A DNA stretch of 64,000 bases from Parabacteroides goldsteinii. Its GTDB lineage: Bacteria > Bacteroidota > Bacteroidia > Bacteroidales > Tannerellaceae. A program made the position numbers and the translations under genes. Where the stretch lies: NCBI RefSeq assembly GCF_015550595.1, contig NZ_JADNBB010000015.1:92525-156524 (forward strand), read 5' to 3'. The notes beneath the pieces were generated by a model. That model had not been told where the DNA came from and ran no database searches. It saw nothing but the letters and a program-made list of their open reading frames with translations. Positions 26,085 through 35,084 of this stretch are shown piece after piece; the stretch's first letter is position 1, and each line of letters opens with the position of its first letter.

Positions 26085-26432
26085 ATGATGAAGAATAACG
26101 ACTGGAAAGAGCGTCTGGGAGTGATGTATTCTACCAACCCGGACTTTCAATACAATACAGGCGATGAATCGGAGGAAGATACCCTTCCGAAAGAAAAACA
26201 ACTCCTGCGTATCTCGTTGGATAAACGTAACCGGGGAGGGAAGGCCGTTACTTTGATTACCGGCTTTCGCGGAACGACGGACGATCTCACCTCTCTGGGG
26301 AAGTTCCTGAAGGTGAAATGCGGTGTAGGCGGTTCCGCTAAGGACGGGGAGATTATCGTACAGGGCGATCTCCGTCAGAAAGTGCTCGAGCTGTTGCAAA
26401 AAGAAGGCTATGTGAAAAGTCGCGTTATATAA
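26085..26432 (+). CDS. SUI1/eIF1-like translation factor (YciH type)
   Basis: 115 residues ending in a SUI1 domain: LDKRNRGGKAVTLITGF, FLKVKCGVGGSAKDGEIIVQ and GDLRQKVLELLQKEGY are all family signatures. Bacterial YciH proteins resemble eIF1 and may act in start-site discrimination; the physiological role is not settled. Two in-frame ATGs at 26085 and 26088 are equally possible. The divergent XRE-like regulator shares its upstream region. Confidence 0.9.
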   Translation: MMKNNDWKERLGVMYSTNPDFQYNTGDESEEDTLPKEKQLLRISLDKRNRGGKAVTLITGFRGTTDDLTSLGKFLKVKCGVGGSAKDGEIIVQGDLRQKVLELLQKEGYVKSRVI

Positions 26433-26483
26433 CGTTCGATAATAGCAAGAAGTGAGCTATCCTATAAACAGAAAGGCTTGCTT

Positions 26484-26663
26484 GTTACAGGTTTATTTGC
26501 CGTCTGCTTCAGCTGACGGATTGGTAAAAGCTCTATATCTATGGACTTTAGTCCCATTGCTTACAGGTCTCAATCTAAGAGAAATGTGGCTAAAGCCAAG
26601 AAAAAGACAGCCTATCAAAACCGTCAGCTGAAGCAGACGGCAAATAAACCTGTAATGGCGAAG
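26484..26663 (-). repeat. REP-like composite palindromic element, copy 2 (inverted)
   Basis: Reverse-complement match to the element at 2277-2460. Palindromes in mirrored order: gccgtc/gacgg imperfect at 26499-26519, GGACTTTAGTCC at 26543-26554, TGGCTAAAGCCA at 26587-26598, and CCGTCAGCTGAAGCAGACGG at 26621-26640. Ends are GTTACAGGTTTATTTGCCG and the CAAATAAACCTGTAATGGCG counterpart. It occupies most of the 317-bp gap before the helicase gene; nothing else is seen in the gap. Confidence 0.8.
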
Positions 26664-26749
26664 TAACATTGATGAGGGGATAGGCTCGAATTTGACAAAT
26701 AACGAACATCTATCTTTTTTAATTAAGGACCTAATTGATATAGAATATT

Positions 26750-29700
26750 ATGCTGACTGTTTACAGAGCTTCTGCCGGGGCAGGTAAAACCCACAAGCTG
26801 ACGGGTGAATATCTGAATTTGTTATTCACCGGTACGGGTGCGTATCGCCGTATCCTGGCCGTGACATTTACCAATAAGGCGACCGACGAGATGAAAAGCC
26901 GTATTATAGAGGAATTATACAGCCTCTCCGCAGGCCGGAAGTCCGATTACGTCGATTCGTTGAAGTCCGCTTATTCGCTGACGGAAGAGCAGGTTCGTAA
27001 ACAGGCTGGCAAGATATTAAGAGATATCCTTCACGACTACTCCTCTTTCAATATCAGTACGATCGACCGGTTCTTCCAGCAGACCATGCGGGCTTTTACC
27101 CGCGAGATCGGTTTGCAGGGCGGTTACGGTATCGAGATGGATCAGGAACTGGTACTGACCTCCGCAATCGATAATCTACTGGCCGATCTGGAGAAGCCCG
27201 AAAGTAAAGAGCTCCTGGGCTGGCTGCTCCGCTTTGCCGAAGATAAGATCGAGAACGGAGGCGAATGGAACCTGCGTAAAGATATCATGTCTTTGAGTCG
27301 TGAAGTATTTAAAGAAAGCTATAAGGCTTCCAGTGATGAAGTCGCCAAAGATATCCGGGATAAGGAAGCACTGGAGAACTACAAGAATGAGCTGTTCGGC
27401 ATTATCCGTTCGGTGGAAGCCGAAGCCAAACGTTTAGGTGAAAGAGGCTTGCAGATACTGGGTAAATACGCCCTCCGTACGACTGACTTTAAAGGAGGCA
27501 GCCGTTCCCCGCTTACCTTGCTCGAACGGTTGGAACGGGGAGAGATGAAAGAACCTTCCGCTACGTTTATCAGTCTGGCCGATAACCTGGAGGGTTGTTT
27601 CACCAAGACAACTCCGCAGGGGGCCCGCCAGATCATCGGATGTGCTTTCGAAGACGGGCTGAATGACTGCATCAAGAATATTGTCGCTTTATTCTCCAAC
27701 CTGACGGCCTATAATACGGCCCGCGAAATAGTCCGTTATTATTATACCCTCGGAATCCTGACCGATGTCTCCCGCCAGATCGCCTCTTACCGTGAGGAAA
27801 AGAATGTCATGCTGATCGCCGATACCACTGAACTGCTTAACAAAGTGATCGGTGGGAGTGATGCCCCGTTTATCTACGAGAAAACCGGTACGCATGTAGA
27901 TCATTATATGATCGACGAGTTCCAGGATACCAGCGGCATGCAATGGAACAATTTCCGTCCGTTGATAGAAGAAAGCCTGGCACACGACCGGGCCAACCTG
28001 ATCGTAGGTGACGTGAAGCAGAGTATCTACCGTTTTCGTAACTCCGACTGGAAACTGTTGGACGAACAGGTACAAACCGATTTCTCCACCGAAGAAGTAA
28101 CGGAAGAAACATTGAAGGAGAACTGGCGTAGTTGCCGGAATATCGTGGAGTTCAATAACACCTTCTTTACCTCTATTCCCGCCCTGTTGCAGACTGTGTA
28201 TAATGAAACGCTGTTGACCTCTTCGCTGAGTGAAGAGCAACGAGCCTCTTTCCTTACCAAGATCATGTCTGCCTATGATAAGAGTTACCAACGGGTGCCC
28301 CCTCCTTTTCAGCAGAAGGACGGACATGTCAGGATCGAATTCCTGTCGGGTGATGAAGAGAAAGAGTGGAAAGAAGAAGCACTCGACCGCTTGCCCCAGG
28401 TAGTCGAACAGTTACAGGACAACGGTTATGCACTGAAAGATATAGCAATCCTGGTGCGAACCAACATGGAGGGAGCTATGGTGGCGGATAAGTTGCTTTC
28501 CTACAAAGAAGAAAACCCTTCCGACCATTATAATTATGATATTATCTCCGATGAAGCCCTCTTTGTCAGCGGATCGCCTGCCGTAAGGTTCATGATCGCC
28601 CTGTTGCGCTATCTGAAGAACCCCGAAGACAAGATCAACGAACAAACAGCTTTGTATTCTTACCGGATATTAAAGGATGAACCGGCAGGAGCGGATCGTC
28701 CGGATGTCTGTTCCGTAGAAACGACCGGACTGGCTTTCCCGCCGGAGATCGCTTCCGAATTGCAGGCCCTTTCCCGCCAGTCGTTGTATGAAATATCGGA
28801 AGGACTCTTCCGGCTTTTCTCCGGTCACTTCCAGGATAATGAACAAGTCTTTGTACAGGCTTTTCTTGATATGGTGTCCGAATATACCCAAAAGGAAAGT
28901 GCCGACCTGAGCCGTTTCCTGAAATGGTGGGATGACGCAGGCTATCGTAAGACGATTGCCACGCCTGACGCACAAAATGCGATCCGTATCCTTACCGTCC
29001 ATAAATCGAAAGGGTTGGGTTTTAAGGTCGTTATCATACCTTTCGGTGATTGGGAGATCGACCATAAACCGACGAAACCCGTTATCCTTTGGTGTAAGCC
29101 GGATATAAAGCCGTTCGATCGCTTACATTTGGTTCCGGTGCGTTACAGCCAGTCGTTGGGGAATACCATCTTTGCGGAAGACTATTTCCGTGAACGGTTG
29201 CATGCCTTTATCGATAACCTGAATACTTTGTATGTGGCCTTTACACGCTCGAAAGAAGAACTGATCGTCTTTGCCCCGCGTCCCAAGAAGATAAAAGAAG
29301 AGACCGGAGAGGTAGAGAAGATATCGTCTGTCGCCGACGCGCTTTGGGGCGCACTGCACTGGAAAGTAACGGATACCAAGCAAGGAGAGTCTTTAATGCC
29401 TTTGTCTCCCTCTTTCGATACAAAAGCCGGACTTTTTGAATTAGGAAGCTGGTGGCATCCGTCAGTTGCAAAGGCGGACGAATCATCCCCGGAAGAAGTA
29501 GAAATGATCCGTATCAACTCCATCTCTCCCGACGACCGCCTTCAACTCCGTTTGCATGGTAAAGGCTTTTTCTTTGATAATGAGAAGCGGAAACATGGTG
29601 CGTTGATGCATGAAGTGTTGAGCCAGATACGAACACGTGCAGATATAGGATCGGCCGTAGAGAGTTACCGTCTGGCCGGAGTGATCAATAAAAGTGAAGC

Positions 29701-30013
29701 TGAAACATTGATCCTTCGTTTAGAGGAACTGCTTAAGACAGTGGAAGTCCTTCCCTGGTATGACGGAACAGCCCGCGTACTCAACGAAGTGGATATCCTT
29801 TTCGGCAAAGGACTGTCTAAACGTCCTGACCGGGTAATGATTACGGACGATAAAGTAGTGGTGGTCGACTATAAGTTCGGGGATATCCAGGATAAGAGAC
29901 ACCATAACCAGGTAAAGAATTATATGAAGCTGATCCGCCAGATGGGCTACACAAAAGTGGAAGGTTTTCTCTGGTATGTCGAACAGGGTAAAATAGAGGT
30001 TGTTGATAGTTAA
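26750..30013 (+). CDS. UvrD/RecB-type helicase-nuclease (AddA-like)
   Basis: 1087 residues. The SF1 helicase motifs run in order: Walker A ASAGAGKTHKL (about 8-18), VTFTNKATDEM, DEFQDTSGMQWNNF (Walker B), GDVKQSIYRFRNSD, TVHKSKGLGFKVVII and LYVAFTRSKEEL. A PD-(D/E)XK nuclease is at the C-terminus (RPDRVMIT, VVVVDYKFG). This is the AddA or RecB architecture used for double-strand-break resection. No addB lies next to it: upstream is a REP-like element and the SUI1 gene, downstream is psd. Whether it acts as AddA with a distant AddB is not known. Confidence 0.9.
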   Translation: MLTVYRASAGAGKTHKLTGEYLNLLFTGTGAYRRILAVTFTNKATDEMKSRIIEELYSLSAGRKSDYVDSLKSAYSLTEEQVRKQAGKILRDILHDYSSFNISTIDRFFQQTMRAFTREIGLQGGYGIEMDQELVLTSAIDNLLADLEKPESKELLGWLLRFAEDKIENGGEWNLRKDIMSLSREVFKESYKASSDEVAKDIRDKEALENYKNELFGIIRSVEAEAKRLGERGLQILGKYALRTTDFKGGSRSPLTLLERLERGEMKEPSATFISLADNLEGCFTKTTPQGARQIIGCAFEDGLNDCIKNIVALFSNLTAYNTAREIVRYYYTLGILTDVSRQIASYREEKNVMLIADTTELLNKVIGGSDAPFIYEKTGTHVDHYMIDEFQDTSGMQWNNFRPLIEESLAHDRANLIVGDVKQSIYRFRNSDWKLLDEQVQTDFSTEEVTEETLKENWRSCRNIVEFNNTFFTSIPALLQTVYNETLLTSSLSEEQRASFLTKIMSAYDKSYQRVPPPFQQKDGHVRIEFLSGDEEKEWKEEALDRLPQVVEQLQDNGYALKDIAILVRTNMEGAMVADKLLSYKEENPSDHYNYDIISDEALFVSGSPAVRFMIALLRYLKNPEDKINEQTALYSYRILKDEPAGADRPDVCSVETTGLAFPPEIASELQALSRQSLYEISEGLFRLFSGHFQDNEQVFVQAFLDMVSEYTQKESADLSRFLKWWDDAGYRKTIATPDAQNAIRILTVHKSKGLGFKVVIIPFGDWEIDHKPTKPVILWCKPDIKPFDRLHLVPVRYSQSLGNTIFAEDYFRERLHAFIDNLNTLYVAFTRSKEELIVFAPRPKKIKEETGEVEKISSVADALWGALHWKVTDTKQGESLMPLSPSFDTKAGLFELGSWWHPSVAKADESSPEEVEMIRINSISPDDRLQLRLHGKGFFFDNEKRKHGALMHEVLSQIRTRADIGSAVESYRLAGVINKSEAETLILRLEELLKTVEVLPWYDGTARVLNEVDILFGKGLSKRPDRVMITDDKVVVVDYKFGDIQDKRHHNQVKNYMKLIRQMGYTKVEGFLWYVEQGKIEVVDS

Positions 30014-30066
30014 TAGAGGTGTTTTATCCTTTTTTATTCAGTAAATAGCCGAAATACGCTTCATTT

Positions 30067-30087
30067 GTCAATTGTCGGCAGTCAATT
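30067..30087 (+). repeat. heptanucleotide array GTCAATT before psd
   Basis: Three in-register heptamers: GTCAATT, GTCGGCA, GTCAATT; a fourth, GTTTTGT, continues in register and contains the likely psd -33 TTTG. GTTGATA-GTTAATA at the end of the helicase gene (30003-30016) is a similar heptamer pair holding its stop codon. Confidence 0.65.
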
Positions 30088-30089
30088 GT

Positions 30090-30119
30090 TTTGTTATTCC
30101 ACAAAAATGAATACTTTTG
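30090..30119 (+). promoter_or_regulatory. putative psd promoter (TTTG, 18 bp, TACTTTTG)
   Basis: TTTG at 30090-30093 and TACTTTTG at 30112-30119, 18 bp apart, 35 bp before the psd ATG. Confidence 0.65.
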
Positions 30120-30153
30120 CAGATTGTAATAAAAACGCAGTTTTAGGAAAAGA

Positions 30154-30828
30154 ATGAAAGTACATAAAGAAGGAACAGGTCTACTACTTACGTTATTTAC
30201 GGTGTTGTTTATCGTGAATGTCGCAATATACCATACCGTCAGCAAGGAGGCGTTGTTCTATTCTGTTGCATCGGTATCGGCCATTCTCTTTCTATTGGTA
30301 CTGAATTTTTTCCGTAGTCCGTTCCGTCGTTTCCCTTACGACTCCGAAGGACTGGTGATTGCCCCTGCCGATGGTACGATCGTTGCCATTGAAGAGGTGA
30401 TGGAGAATGAGGTCCTTCACCGGAAGTGTTTACAGATATCTATCTTTATGTCTGTGTTCAATGTACATGCCAACTGGTTTCCGGTAAACGGGACGGTGAA
30501 ACATGTTTCTCATAATAACGGACGGTTCATGGCTGCCTATCTGCCCAAGAGCAGTACCGAAAACGAGCGTTCTGCTGTTGTTATCACTACCAAGAATGGA
30601 ACAGATGTGCTGGCCCGCCAGATTGCAGGCGCACTTGCGCGGCGTATCGTTACTTATGCGAAGGTAGGAGAGAAATGTCATGTTGACGAACAAATGGGTT
30701 TTATCAAATTCGGGTCGCGTGTAGATGTCTATTTACCTGTCGGAACTGAAGTTCTGATCGAGATGGATCAAAAGGTTACCGGTAATCAGACTCCGATTGC
30801 ACGTTTGAGCAAATGTCCGTGCGAATAA
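30154..30828 (+). CDS. psd: phosphatidylserine decarboxylase proenzyme
   Basis: Makes phosphatidylethanolamine from phosphatidylserine. 224 residues, the short (PSD-A) form with an N-terminal membrane segment pair. Family marks: IAPADGTIVAIEEV, SVFNVHANWFPVNG, and the self-cleavage motif KFGSRVD, where cleavage between Gly and Ser creates the pyruvoyl cofactor. pssA follows after 22 bp, so this operon makes the two-step PE pathway. Confidence 0.95.
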   Translation: MKVHKEGTGLLLTLFTVLFIVNVAIYHTVSKEALFYSVASVSAILFLLVLNFFRSPFRRFPYDSEGLVIAPADGTIVAIEEVMENEVLHRKCLQISIFMSVFNVHANWFPVNGTVKHVSHNNGRFMAAYLPKSSTENERSAVVITTKNGTDVLARQIAGALARRIVTYAKVGEKCHVDEQMGFIKFGSRVDVYLPVGTEVLIEMDQKVTGNQTPIARLSKCPCE

Positions 30829-30850
30829 GGCCCTGAAAATATACGAAACA

Positions 30851-31546
30851 ATGAATATCAGAAAACATATTCCTAACTCAATTACTTGTTTGAGTCTTAT
30901 TTCCGGCTGTATAGCCAGTGTAATGGCGTTGCAGGGAAATCTGTTGTGGGCAGCTATATGGATCATTATCGCTGCTGTGTTCGACTTCCTGGATGGTTTT
31001 GCCGCCCGTTTGCTGAAAGCTTATTCCCCGATGGGGAAAGAGCTCGACTCCCTTTCGGATATGGTAAGCTTTGGTGTTGCACCCGGTATGATCGTGTTCT
31101 GGATGCTGGGCCAGGCCAGTCTTCCTTTGGGAGAGATAGGACGTTACATCCCTTATCTGGCTTTTGTGATCCCGGCTTTCTCCGGTTTGCGTCTGGCCAA
31201 ATTTAATATCGACGAACGGCAGACAACTTCTTTTATCGGTATGCCGGTTCCGGCACATGCGTTGTTCTGGGCCTCGGTCGGATATTCATTGTCTCCTTTG
31301 AGCCAGGCTAATCATGTCCTGTTTATTGTGATTACATTGGTGGTGGCGTTGGCTACCTCTTTATTGCTTGTGTCTGAGATACCCATGTTCTCGTTAAAGA
31401 TCAAGTCGGTTGGCTGGAAAGGTAATGAAAGACGCTATATATTAGTCGTTTGCGCAGTCTTGTTCGTTGCCTTCTTCGGTATGCTTGGTATAGCCGGAAC
31501 GATTCTTCTCTATATCCTCTTGTCTATTTTTAACAGAAGACACTAA
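30851..31546 (+). CDS. pssA: CDP-diacylglycerol--serine O-phosphatidyltransferase
   Basis: Makes phosphatidylserine from CDP-DAG and serine, the step before Psd. 231 residues with six to eight membrane segments. The CDP-alcohol phosphotransferase motif DG-x2-AR-x8-G-x3-D-x3-D is seen in DGFAARLLKAYSPMGKELDS, extended by SDMVSFG. The downstream DUF4834 gene is separate by 54 bp but may be cotranscribed. Confidence 0.95.
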   Translation: MNIRKHIPNSITCLSLISGCIASVMALQGNLLWAAIWIIIAAVFDFLDGFAARLLKAYSPMGKELDSLSDMVSFGVAPGMIVFWMLGQASLPLGEIGRYIPYLAFVIPAFSGLRLAKFNIDERQTTSFIGMPVPAHALFWASVGYSLSPLSQANHVLFIVITLVVALATSLLLVSEIPMFSLKIKSVGWKGNERRYILVVCAVLFVAFFGMLGIAGTILLYILLSIFNRRH

Positions 31547-31600
31547 ACAAGAGGTTTGGTCTATGTGTTTCTCTTATAAACCAACTAAGTAACGAATATT

Positions 31601-31867
31601 ATGTTTAAGTTTTTGTTTGTAATGTTTTTCTTCTTCATCCTGTTAGTTTTTTTGATGGGCTTCTCTATTCTGCGCACATTTAAAAATATGTTGTTCGGTA
31701 GCGGAAGCAGCAATGAAAAGAAGGGAGAACAACGTCGTCAGACAAGCAGTTACTCTGGCGGGCAACAGCAGTCGCATGCTGCTGAGGATGATTACGCTTC
31801 TGCAAACCGTAAGAAGATCTTTGCAAAAGACGAAGGCGAGTATGTCGACTTCGAAGAGGTGAAATAG
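31601..31867 (+). CDS. DUF4834-like small membrane protein
   Basis: 88 residues: one hydrophobic segment at the N-terminus (LFVMFFFFILLVFLMGFSI), then a low-complexity polar stretch (Ser, Gly, Gln-rich) and an acidic end (KIFAKDEGEYVDFEEVK). This matches the DUF4834 family found next to pssA in Bacteroidales. Function unknown. A terminator follows 16 bp later. Confidence 0.75.
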   Translation: MFKFLFVMFFFFILLVFLMGFSILRTFKNMLFGSGSSNEKKGEQRRQTSSYSGGQQQSHAAEDDYASANRKKIFAKDEGEYVDFEEVK

Positions 31868-31882
31868 TAATATGCAAACAGT

Positions 31883-31916
31883 ATCCCGCGCTTTTGACGT
31901 GGGATTTTTGTTTTTA
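31883..31916 (+). terminator. rho-independent terminator after DUF4834 gene
   Basis: Stem ATCCCGCG / CGTGGGAT with one G-U pair (31883-31890, 31898-31905) and a T-rich tail to 31916. It lies between two convergent genes. Confidence 0.7.
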
Positions 31917-32354
31917 TCTTCTCTGCCGGAAGAATTTCTGCATTTCTTCCGCACATTCCTTTTCCATCACTCCCTTTTTTACAACGGCCTTCGGATGAAA
32001 TGCTTTCGGGGCATATTCCTGGTATCCTCTCTTTTCGTCGCCGGCACCGTATACGATCGTACTTAGCTGTGACCAGCCGATTGCTCCTGCACACATGATA
32101 CAAGGTTCTACTGTCACATACAGACTGCATCCGGTCAGGTATTTCGCTCCCAATACACCTACGGCAGCAGTAATAGCAAGCATTTCCGCATGGGCCGTCG
32201 GATCGTTCAACCGTTCCGTCTGGTTATGGGCACGGGCAATGATCTGATTGTTACATACAACTACCGCCCCTACGGGCACTTCCCCTTCGGCCGCGGCAGC
32301 ACGTGCTTCCACCAGGGCCTGTTTCATAAAATATTCGTCGTTAAATGGATTCAT
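31914..32354 (-). CDS. tadA: tRNA-specific adenosine deaminase
   Basis: Deaminates the wobble adenosine 34 of tRNA-Arg to inosine. 146 residues with the zinc-binding deaminase signatures TAHAEMLAI and VEPCIMCAGAI, and PVGAVVV near the N-terminus. The start overlaps the RHH-like gene by 4 bp, so the pair is coupled. It converges on the psd-pssA-DUF4834 transcript. Confidence 0.93.
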   Translation of the reverse strand: MNPFNDEYFMKQALVEARAAAAEGEVPVGAVVVCNNQIIARAHNQTERLNDPTAHAEMLAITAAVGVLGAKYLTGCSLYVTVEPCIMCAGAIGWSQLSTIVYGAGDEKRGYQEYAPKAFHPKAVVKKGVMEKECAEEMQKFFRQRR

Positions 32355-32578
32355 CGTCTCATTTCGTTTTCCTTGAAGAGCGTAGGATAGTCCTCTTCCA
32401 GCGTCTTGAGTATGTGTGAAAGGATGGTTTCACGATACCACCGGGATTTGTTTTCTATGTTATATCTGGCCAGATAGCGGTCGACAGCCTTCTGCTCTTC
32501 TTCATTAAGCATAAAAGTGACCTTATATACCCGCGGACGGTTGGGTTGTGGAGCTGAATATTTCCGTTTCTGTGCCAT
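32351..32578 (-). CDS. small ribbon-helix-helix-like protein upstream of tadA
   Basis: About 75 residues from the ATG at 32578 (MAQKRKYSAPQPNRP); the frame extends three codons further. Basic N-terminus, then YKVTFMLNEEEQKAVDRYL, the beta strand plus helix arrangement of RHH or MobC-like DNA binders, and an RWYRETILSHILKTL helix. No target is evident. Coupled to tadA by a 4-bp overlap. Confidence 0.6.
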   Translation of the reverse strand: MAQKRKYSAPQPNRPRVYKVTFMLNEEEQKAVDRYLARYNIENKSRWYRETILSHILKTLEEDYPTLFKENEMRR

Positions 32579-32584
32579 AATGTG

Positions 32585-32592
32585 CAAATGTA
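32585..32592 (-). promoter_or_regulatory. putative promoter -7 of the RHH-tadA pair (TACATTTG, minus strand)
   Basis: The minus strand reads TACATTTG, a TAnnTTTG match, just upstream of the RHH-like gene. A matching element for yraN lies 33 bp away on the other strand. Confidence 0.45.
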
Positions 32593-32624
32593 CAAGCGAA
32601 AGCGCAAATAAAAAAGAAAAACAG

Positions 32625-32632
32625 TATATTTG
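32625..32632 (+). promoter_or_regulatory. putative yraN promoter -7 (TATATTTG)
   Basis: TATATTTG matches TAnnTTTG and lies 14 bp before the yraN ATG at 32647. Divergent from the tadA promoter. Confidence 0.45.
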
Positions 32633-32646
32633 TGCAAATTAATAAG

Positions 32647-33012
32647 ATGGCTGAAGGAAACAATTTAGGTAGAGACGGAGAGGCTGTTGCACGCGACTTT
32701 TTGATTCGTCAGGGCTATACGGTTCTGCACTCGAACTGGCACTGGCATCATTACGAATTGGATATTGTTGCCCTGAAAGACAGCGAGATAATCGTTGTCG
32801 AGGTAAAGACCCGTTCGGAAGACTTTCTTATCTCGCCCGAAGAGGCTGTCGACAATAAGAAAATAAGGCGGATCGTAGCCGCAGCAGATGCTTATGTCCG
32901 TTATTTCAATCTCGACTATCCGGTTCGCTTCGATATTATAACCCTCATAAAGGGCCGGGAAGGCTATAAGATCGAACATCTGGATGATGCTTTCTACGCT
33001 CCTTGCAGATAA
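32647..33012 (+). CDS. YraN/UPF0102 family nuclease-fold protein
   Basis: About 121 residues from the ATG at 32647 (MAEGNNLGRDGE). UPF0102 signatures are GRDGEAVARDFLIRQGY at the N-terminus and the PD-(D/E)XK-like core ELDIVALKDSEIIVVEVKTR. The fold suggests a nuclease; the substrate is unknown. First gene of a run yraN, yjbR, birA on the plus strand. Confidence 0.9.
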   Translation: MAEGNNLGRDGEAVARDFLIRQGYTVLHSNWHWHHYELDIVALKDSEIIVVEVKTRSEDFLISPEEAVDNKKIRRIVAAADAYVRYFNLDYPVRFDIITLIKGREGYKIEHLDDAFYAPCR

Positions 33013-33028
33013 TAAAACAAAGAAAAGT

Positions 33029-33382
33029 ATGAATATAGAAGAAGCCCGCGAATATTGCCTGTCGCTGAGAAATGTTACGGAAAGTTTTCCGTTTGACGAC
33101 GTCTCTCTGGTTTTTAAAGTGGAGAACAAGATGTTTGCTCTTCTGTCGTTAGATGCGGAAGAACCATATATCGCTTTGAAATGCAGCACTGATTATACGG
33201 AAGAACTGCGTGATCGTTATACCGCTGTGGAACCGGCTTATCACTTCAATAAAAAGTATTGGAACGGTGTTTATCTGGAACGCGATATGCCGGCCGAAGA
33301 GGTCTGCCATTGGATTCATCATTCCTATCGTGAAGTAATAGCCAAACTGCCAAAAAAGATAAGGGAAACATACGATGAATGA
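33029..33382 (+). CDS. MmcQ/YjbR family DNA-binding protein
   Basis: About 117 residues from the ATG at 33029. Typical features are the N-terminal EEAREYCLSLRN, TESFPFDDVSLVFKV and the C-terminal WNGVYLERDMPAEEVCHWIHHSY. CyaY-like fold; role not established. The stop overlaps the birA start by 8 bp, implying translational coupling. Confidence 0.85.
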   Translation: MNIEEAREYCLSLRNVTESFPFDDVSLVFKVENKMFALLSLDAEEPYIALKCSTDYTEELRDRYTAVEPAYHFNKKYWNGVYLERDMPAEEVCHWIHHSYREVIAKLPKKIRETYDE

Positions 33383-34136
33383 AGAAAACGAAACGCCGCG
33401 CTTTATCCGCCTGAACGAAACGACCTCTACGAATAACTATCTCCGTGGACTGGTCGGTAAAGAATCGCTACCGGAAGGAAGCGTAGTTGTTACTGAGTTT
33501 CAGACAGCCGGACGTGGACAGGTAGGCAACTCATGGGAGTCGGAAGATGGCAGGAACCTGATGTTCAGTGTGATCCTTTATCCTGACTTCCTTCCGGCCA
33601 ACCGTCAGTTCCTGATTTCCCAGATAGCTGCGCTCAGCGTAAAAGAGACACTCGATCAGTATATCGACGATGTAACGGTGAAATGGCCGAACGATATCTA
33701 TTGGAAAGACCGGAAGATATGCGGCATGCTGATAGAGAACGACCTGACGGGGCATTCGCTCTATTGTTCAGTGATCGGTATCGGTATCAATATAAACCAG
33801 CGGGAGTTCCTGAGCAATGCTCCCAATCCGGTTTCACTGTTCCAGATCACCGGTCGGGAATATGATCGGGAAGAACTGTTGAACAGTTTCCTGAAACGTT
33901 TTTACGACCGTTATCTCGGCTTGATCCTGGAGAAGGAGGAAGAGATACGGAATAGTTATATGGCTGCCCTTTATCGTGGAGAGGGCTTTTATCCGTACCG
34001 TGATGAGCAGGGAGTTTTCCGGGCACGTATCCGGGGCATAGAACCGACCGGTCATCTGATCCTCGAACTGAATGACGGGGAAGTAAGGCGGTATGCGTTT
34101 AAGGAAGTATCGGTAGTCGACAATAATTCAATCTAA
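33375..34136 (+). CDS. birA: biotin--[acetyl-CoA-carboxylase] ligase (monofunctional)
   Basis: Attaches biotin to the carboxyl carrier protein. 253 residues; it starts directly at the catalytic domain, so there is no N-terminal winged helix and it is unlikely to repress biotin genes. Seen: TTSTNNYL, TEFQTAGRGQVGNSWES (biotinyl-5'-AMP binding), VKWPNDIYWKDRKICGMLIEN. It overlaps the preceding gene by 8 bp; the endonuclease-family gene begins 5 bp after its stop. Confidence 0.93.
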   Translation: MNEENETPRFIRLNETTSTNNYLRGLVGKESLPEGSVVVTEFQTAGRGQVGNSWESEDGRNLMFSVILYPDFLPANRQFLISQIAALSVKETLDQYIDDVTVKWPNDIYWKDRKICGMLIENDLTGHSLYCSVIGIGININQREFLSNAPNPVSLFQITGREYDREELLNSFLKRFYDRYLGLILEKEEEIRNSYMAALYRGEGFYPYRDEQGVFRARIRGIEPTGHLILELNDGEVRRYAFKEVSVVDNNSI

Positions 34137-34141
34137 ATACT

Positions 34142-35008
34142 ATGGCAATGAAGCGATTATTAAAAAGTGGATTTCTATTGTTTCTGTTATCTTTGTTTAT
34201 ATCTCCGGTATTGGAAGCCCAGACTTATGAACGCGATTGGCGCACCGATCGTCAGAAGATAAAGATTATCTCTTACAACATTATGGACGGTTTCAGTGAC
34301 GGCACCGATCAGGATCGTATCGCTCGTTTCACAGCCTGGGTAAAAGAGCAATCGCCTGATGTATTGGCACTGAACGAACTTTGTGGCTTCACCGAAGCCA
34401 AGCTGAAAGAACTGGCTGCCGGATATGGTCATCCGTATGCCGCTATTGTGAAGGAGAACGGTTATCCGGTCGGTCTTACTTCCAAAACGCCTATCAAAGT
34501 AATCGACCGGAAAATAGATGGATACGGACATGGCTTGTTACATTGTAAAGTACTCGATATGGACTTTTTGGTAACGCATCTGAACCCTTCCGATCGTCTG
34601 AAACGTAAACAGGAAGCGGATAATATTGTAAACTATATAAACAGTAACCAGCTGACCGGTTGTTTGTTGATGGGTGATATGAATGCCCATTCTCCTTTCG
34701 ATGCTTCCTGGACAGACGAGCATCTGGAGAATTATGCAGTTATATCGACTTTTATGGCTGCTTCATTGCATGATATTTGCTATATATTTACCCCGGATAG
34801 TCAGCGTTATTCATTTCCGACTCGTATTCTGGCCAGTTCTCCGAAAGGAGAAGCCTTGCGTCGTCAGCAGGAACGGATCGATTTTATCTTTGTTACCGAT
34901 AGCCTTCGCTCTAACTGTGTAGATGCTCAAATCTATAACGGCCCCGATAACGATTACCTTTCCGATCATTACCCGGTTGGCATCAGTATGTTTATTCCGA
35001 AAGAATAA
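34142..35008 (+). CDS. secreted endonuclease/exonuclease/phosphatase-family protein
   Basis: 288 residues with a signal peptide (LFLLSLFISPVLEAQ). The fold is identifiable from KIISYNIMDG, LALNELCGF, GDMNAHSPFD and the terminal DYLSDHYPVG, corresponding to the catalytic Asn, Glu, Asp-Asn and His of DNase I-like enzymes. Relatives include sphingomyelinase- and sugar-phosphatase-like enzymes; the substrate is not clear. Two ATGs at 34142 and 34148 could each be the start. A terminator follows. Confidence 0.85.
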   Translation: MAMKRLLKSGFLLFLLSLFISPVLEAQTYERDWRTDRQKIKIISYNIMDGFSDGTDQDRIARFTAWVKEQSPDVLALNELCGFTEAKLKELAAGYGHPYAAIVKENGYPVGLTSKTPIKVIDRKIDGYGHGLLHCKVLDMDFLVTHLNPSDRLKRKQEADNIVNYINSNQLTGCLLMGDMNAHSPFDASWTDEHLENYAVISTFMAASLHDICYIFTPDSQRYSFPTRILASSPKGEALRRQQERIDFIFVTDSLRSNCVDAQIYNGPDNDYLSDHYPVGISMFIPKE

Positions 35009-35084
35009 CCGGAATAATCTTTTTCGTATTTATGGCGTCAATGGCTGTGAATATGGAATGTATCCGTTGAATATAAATACTTAT

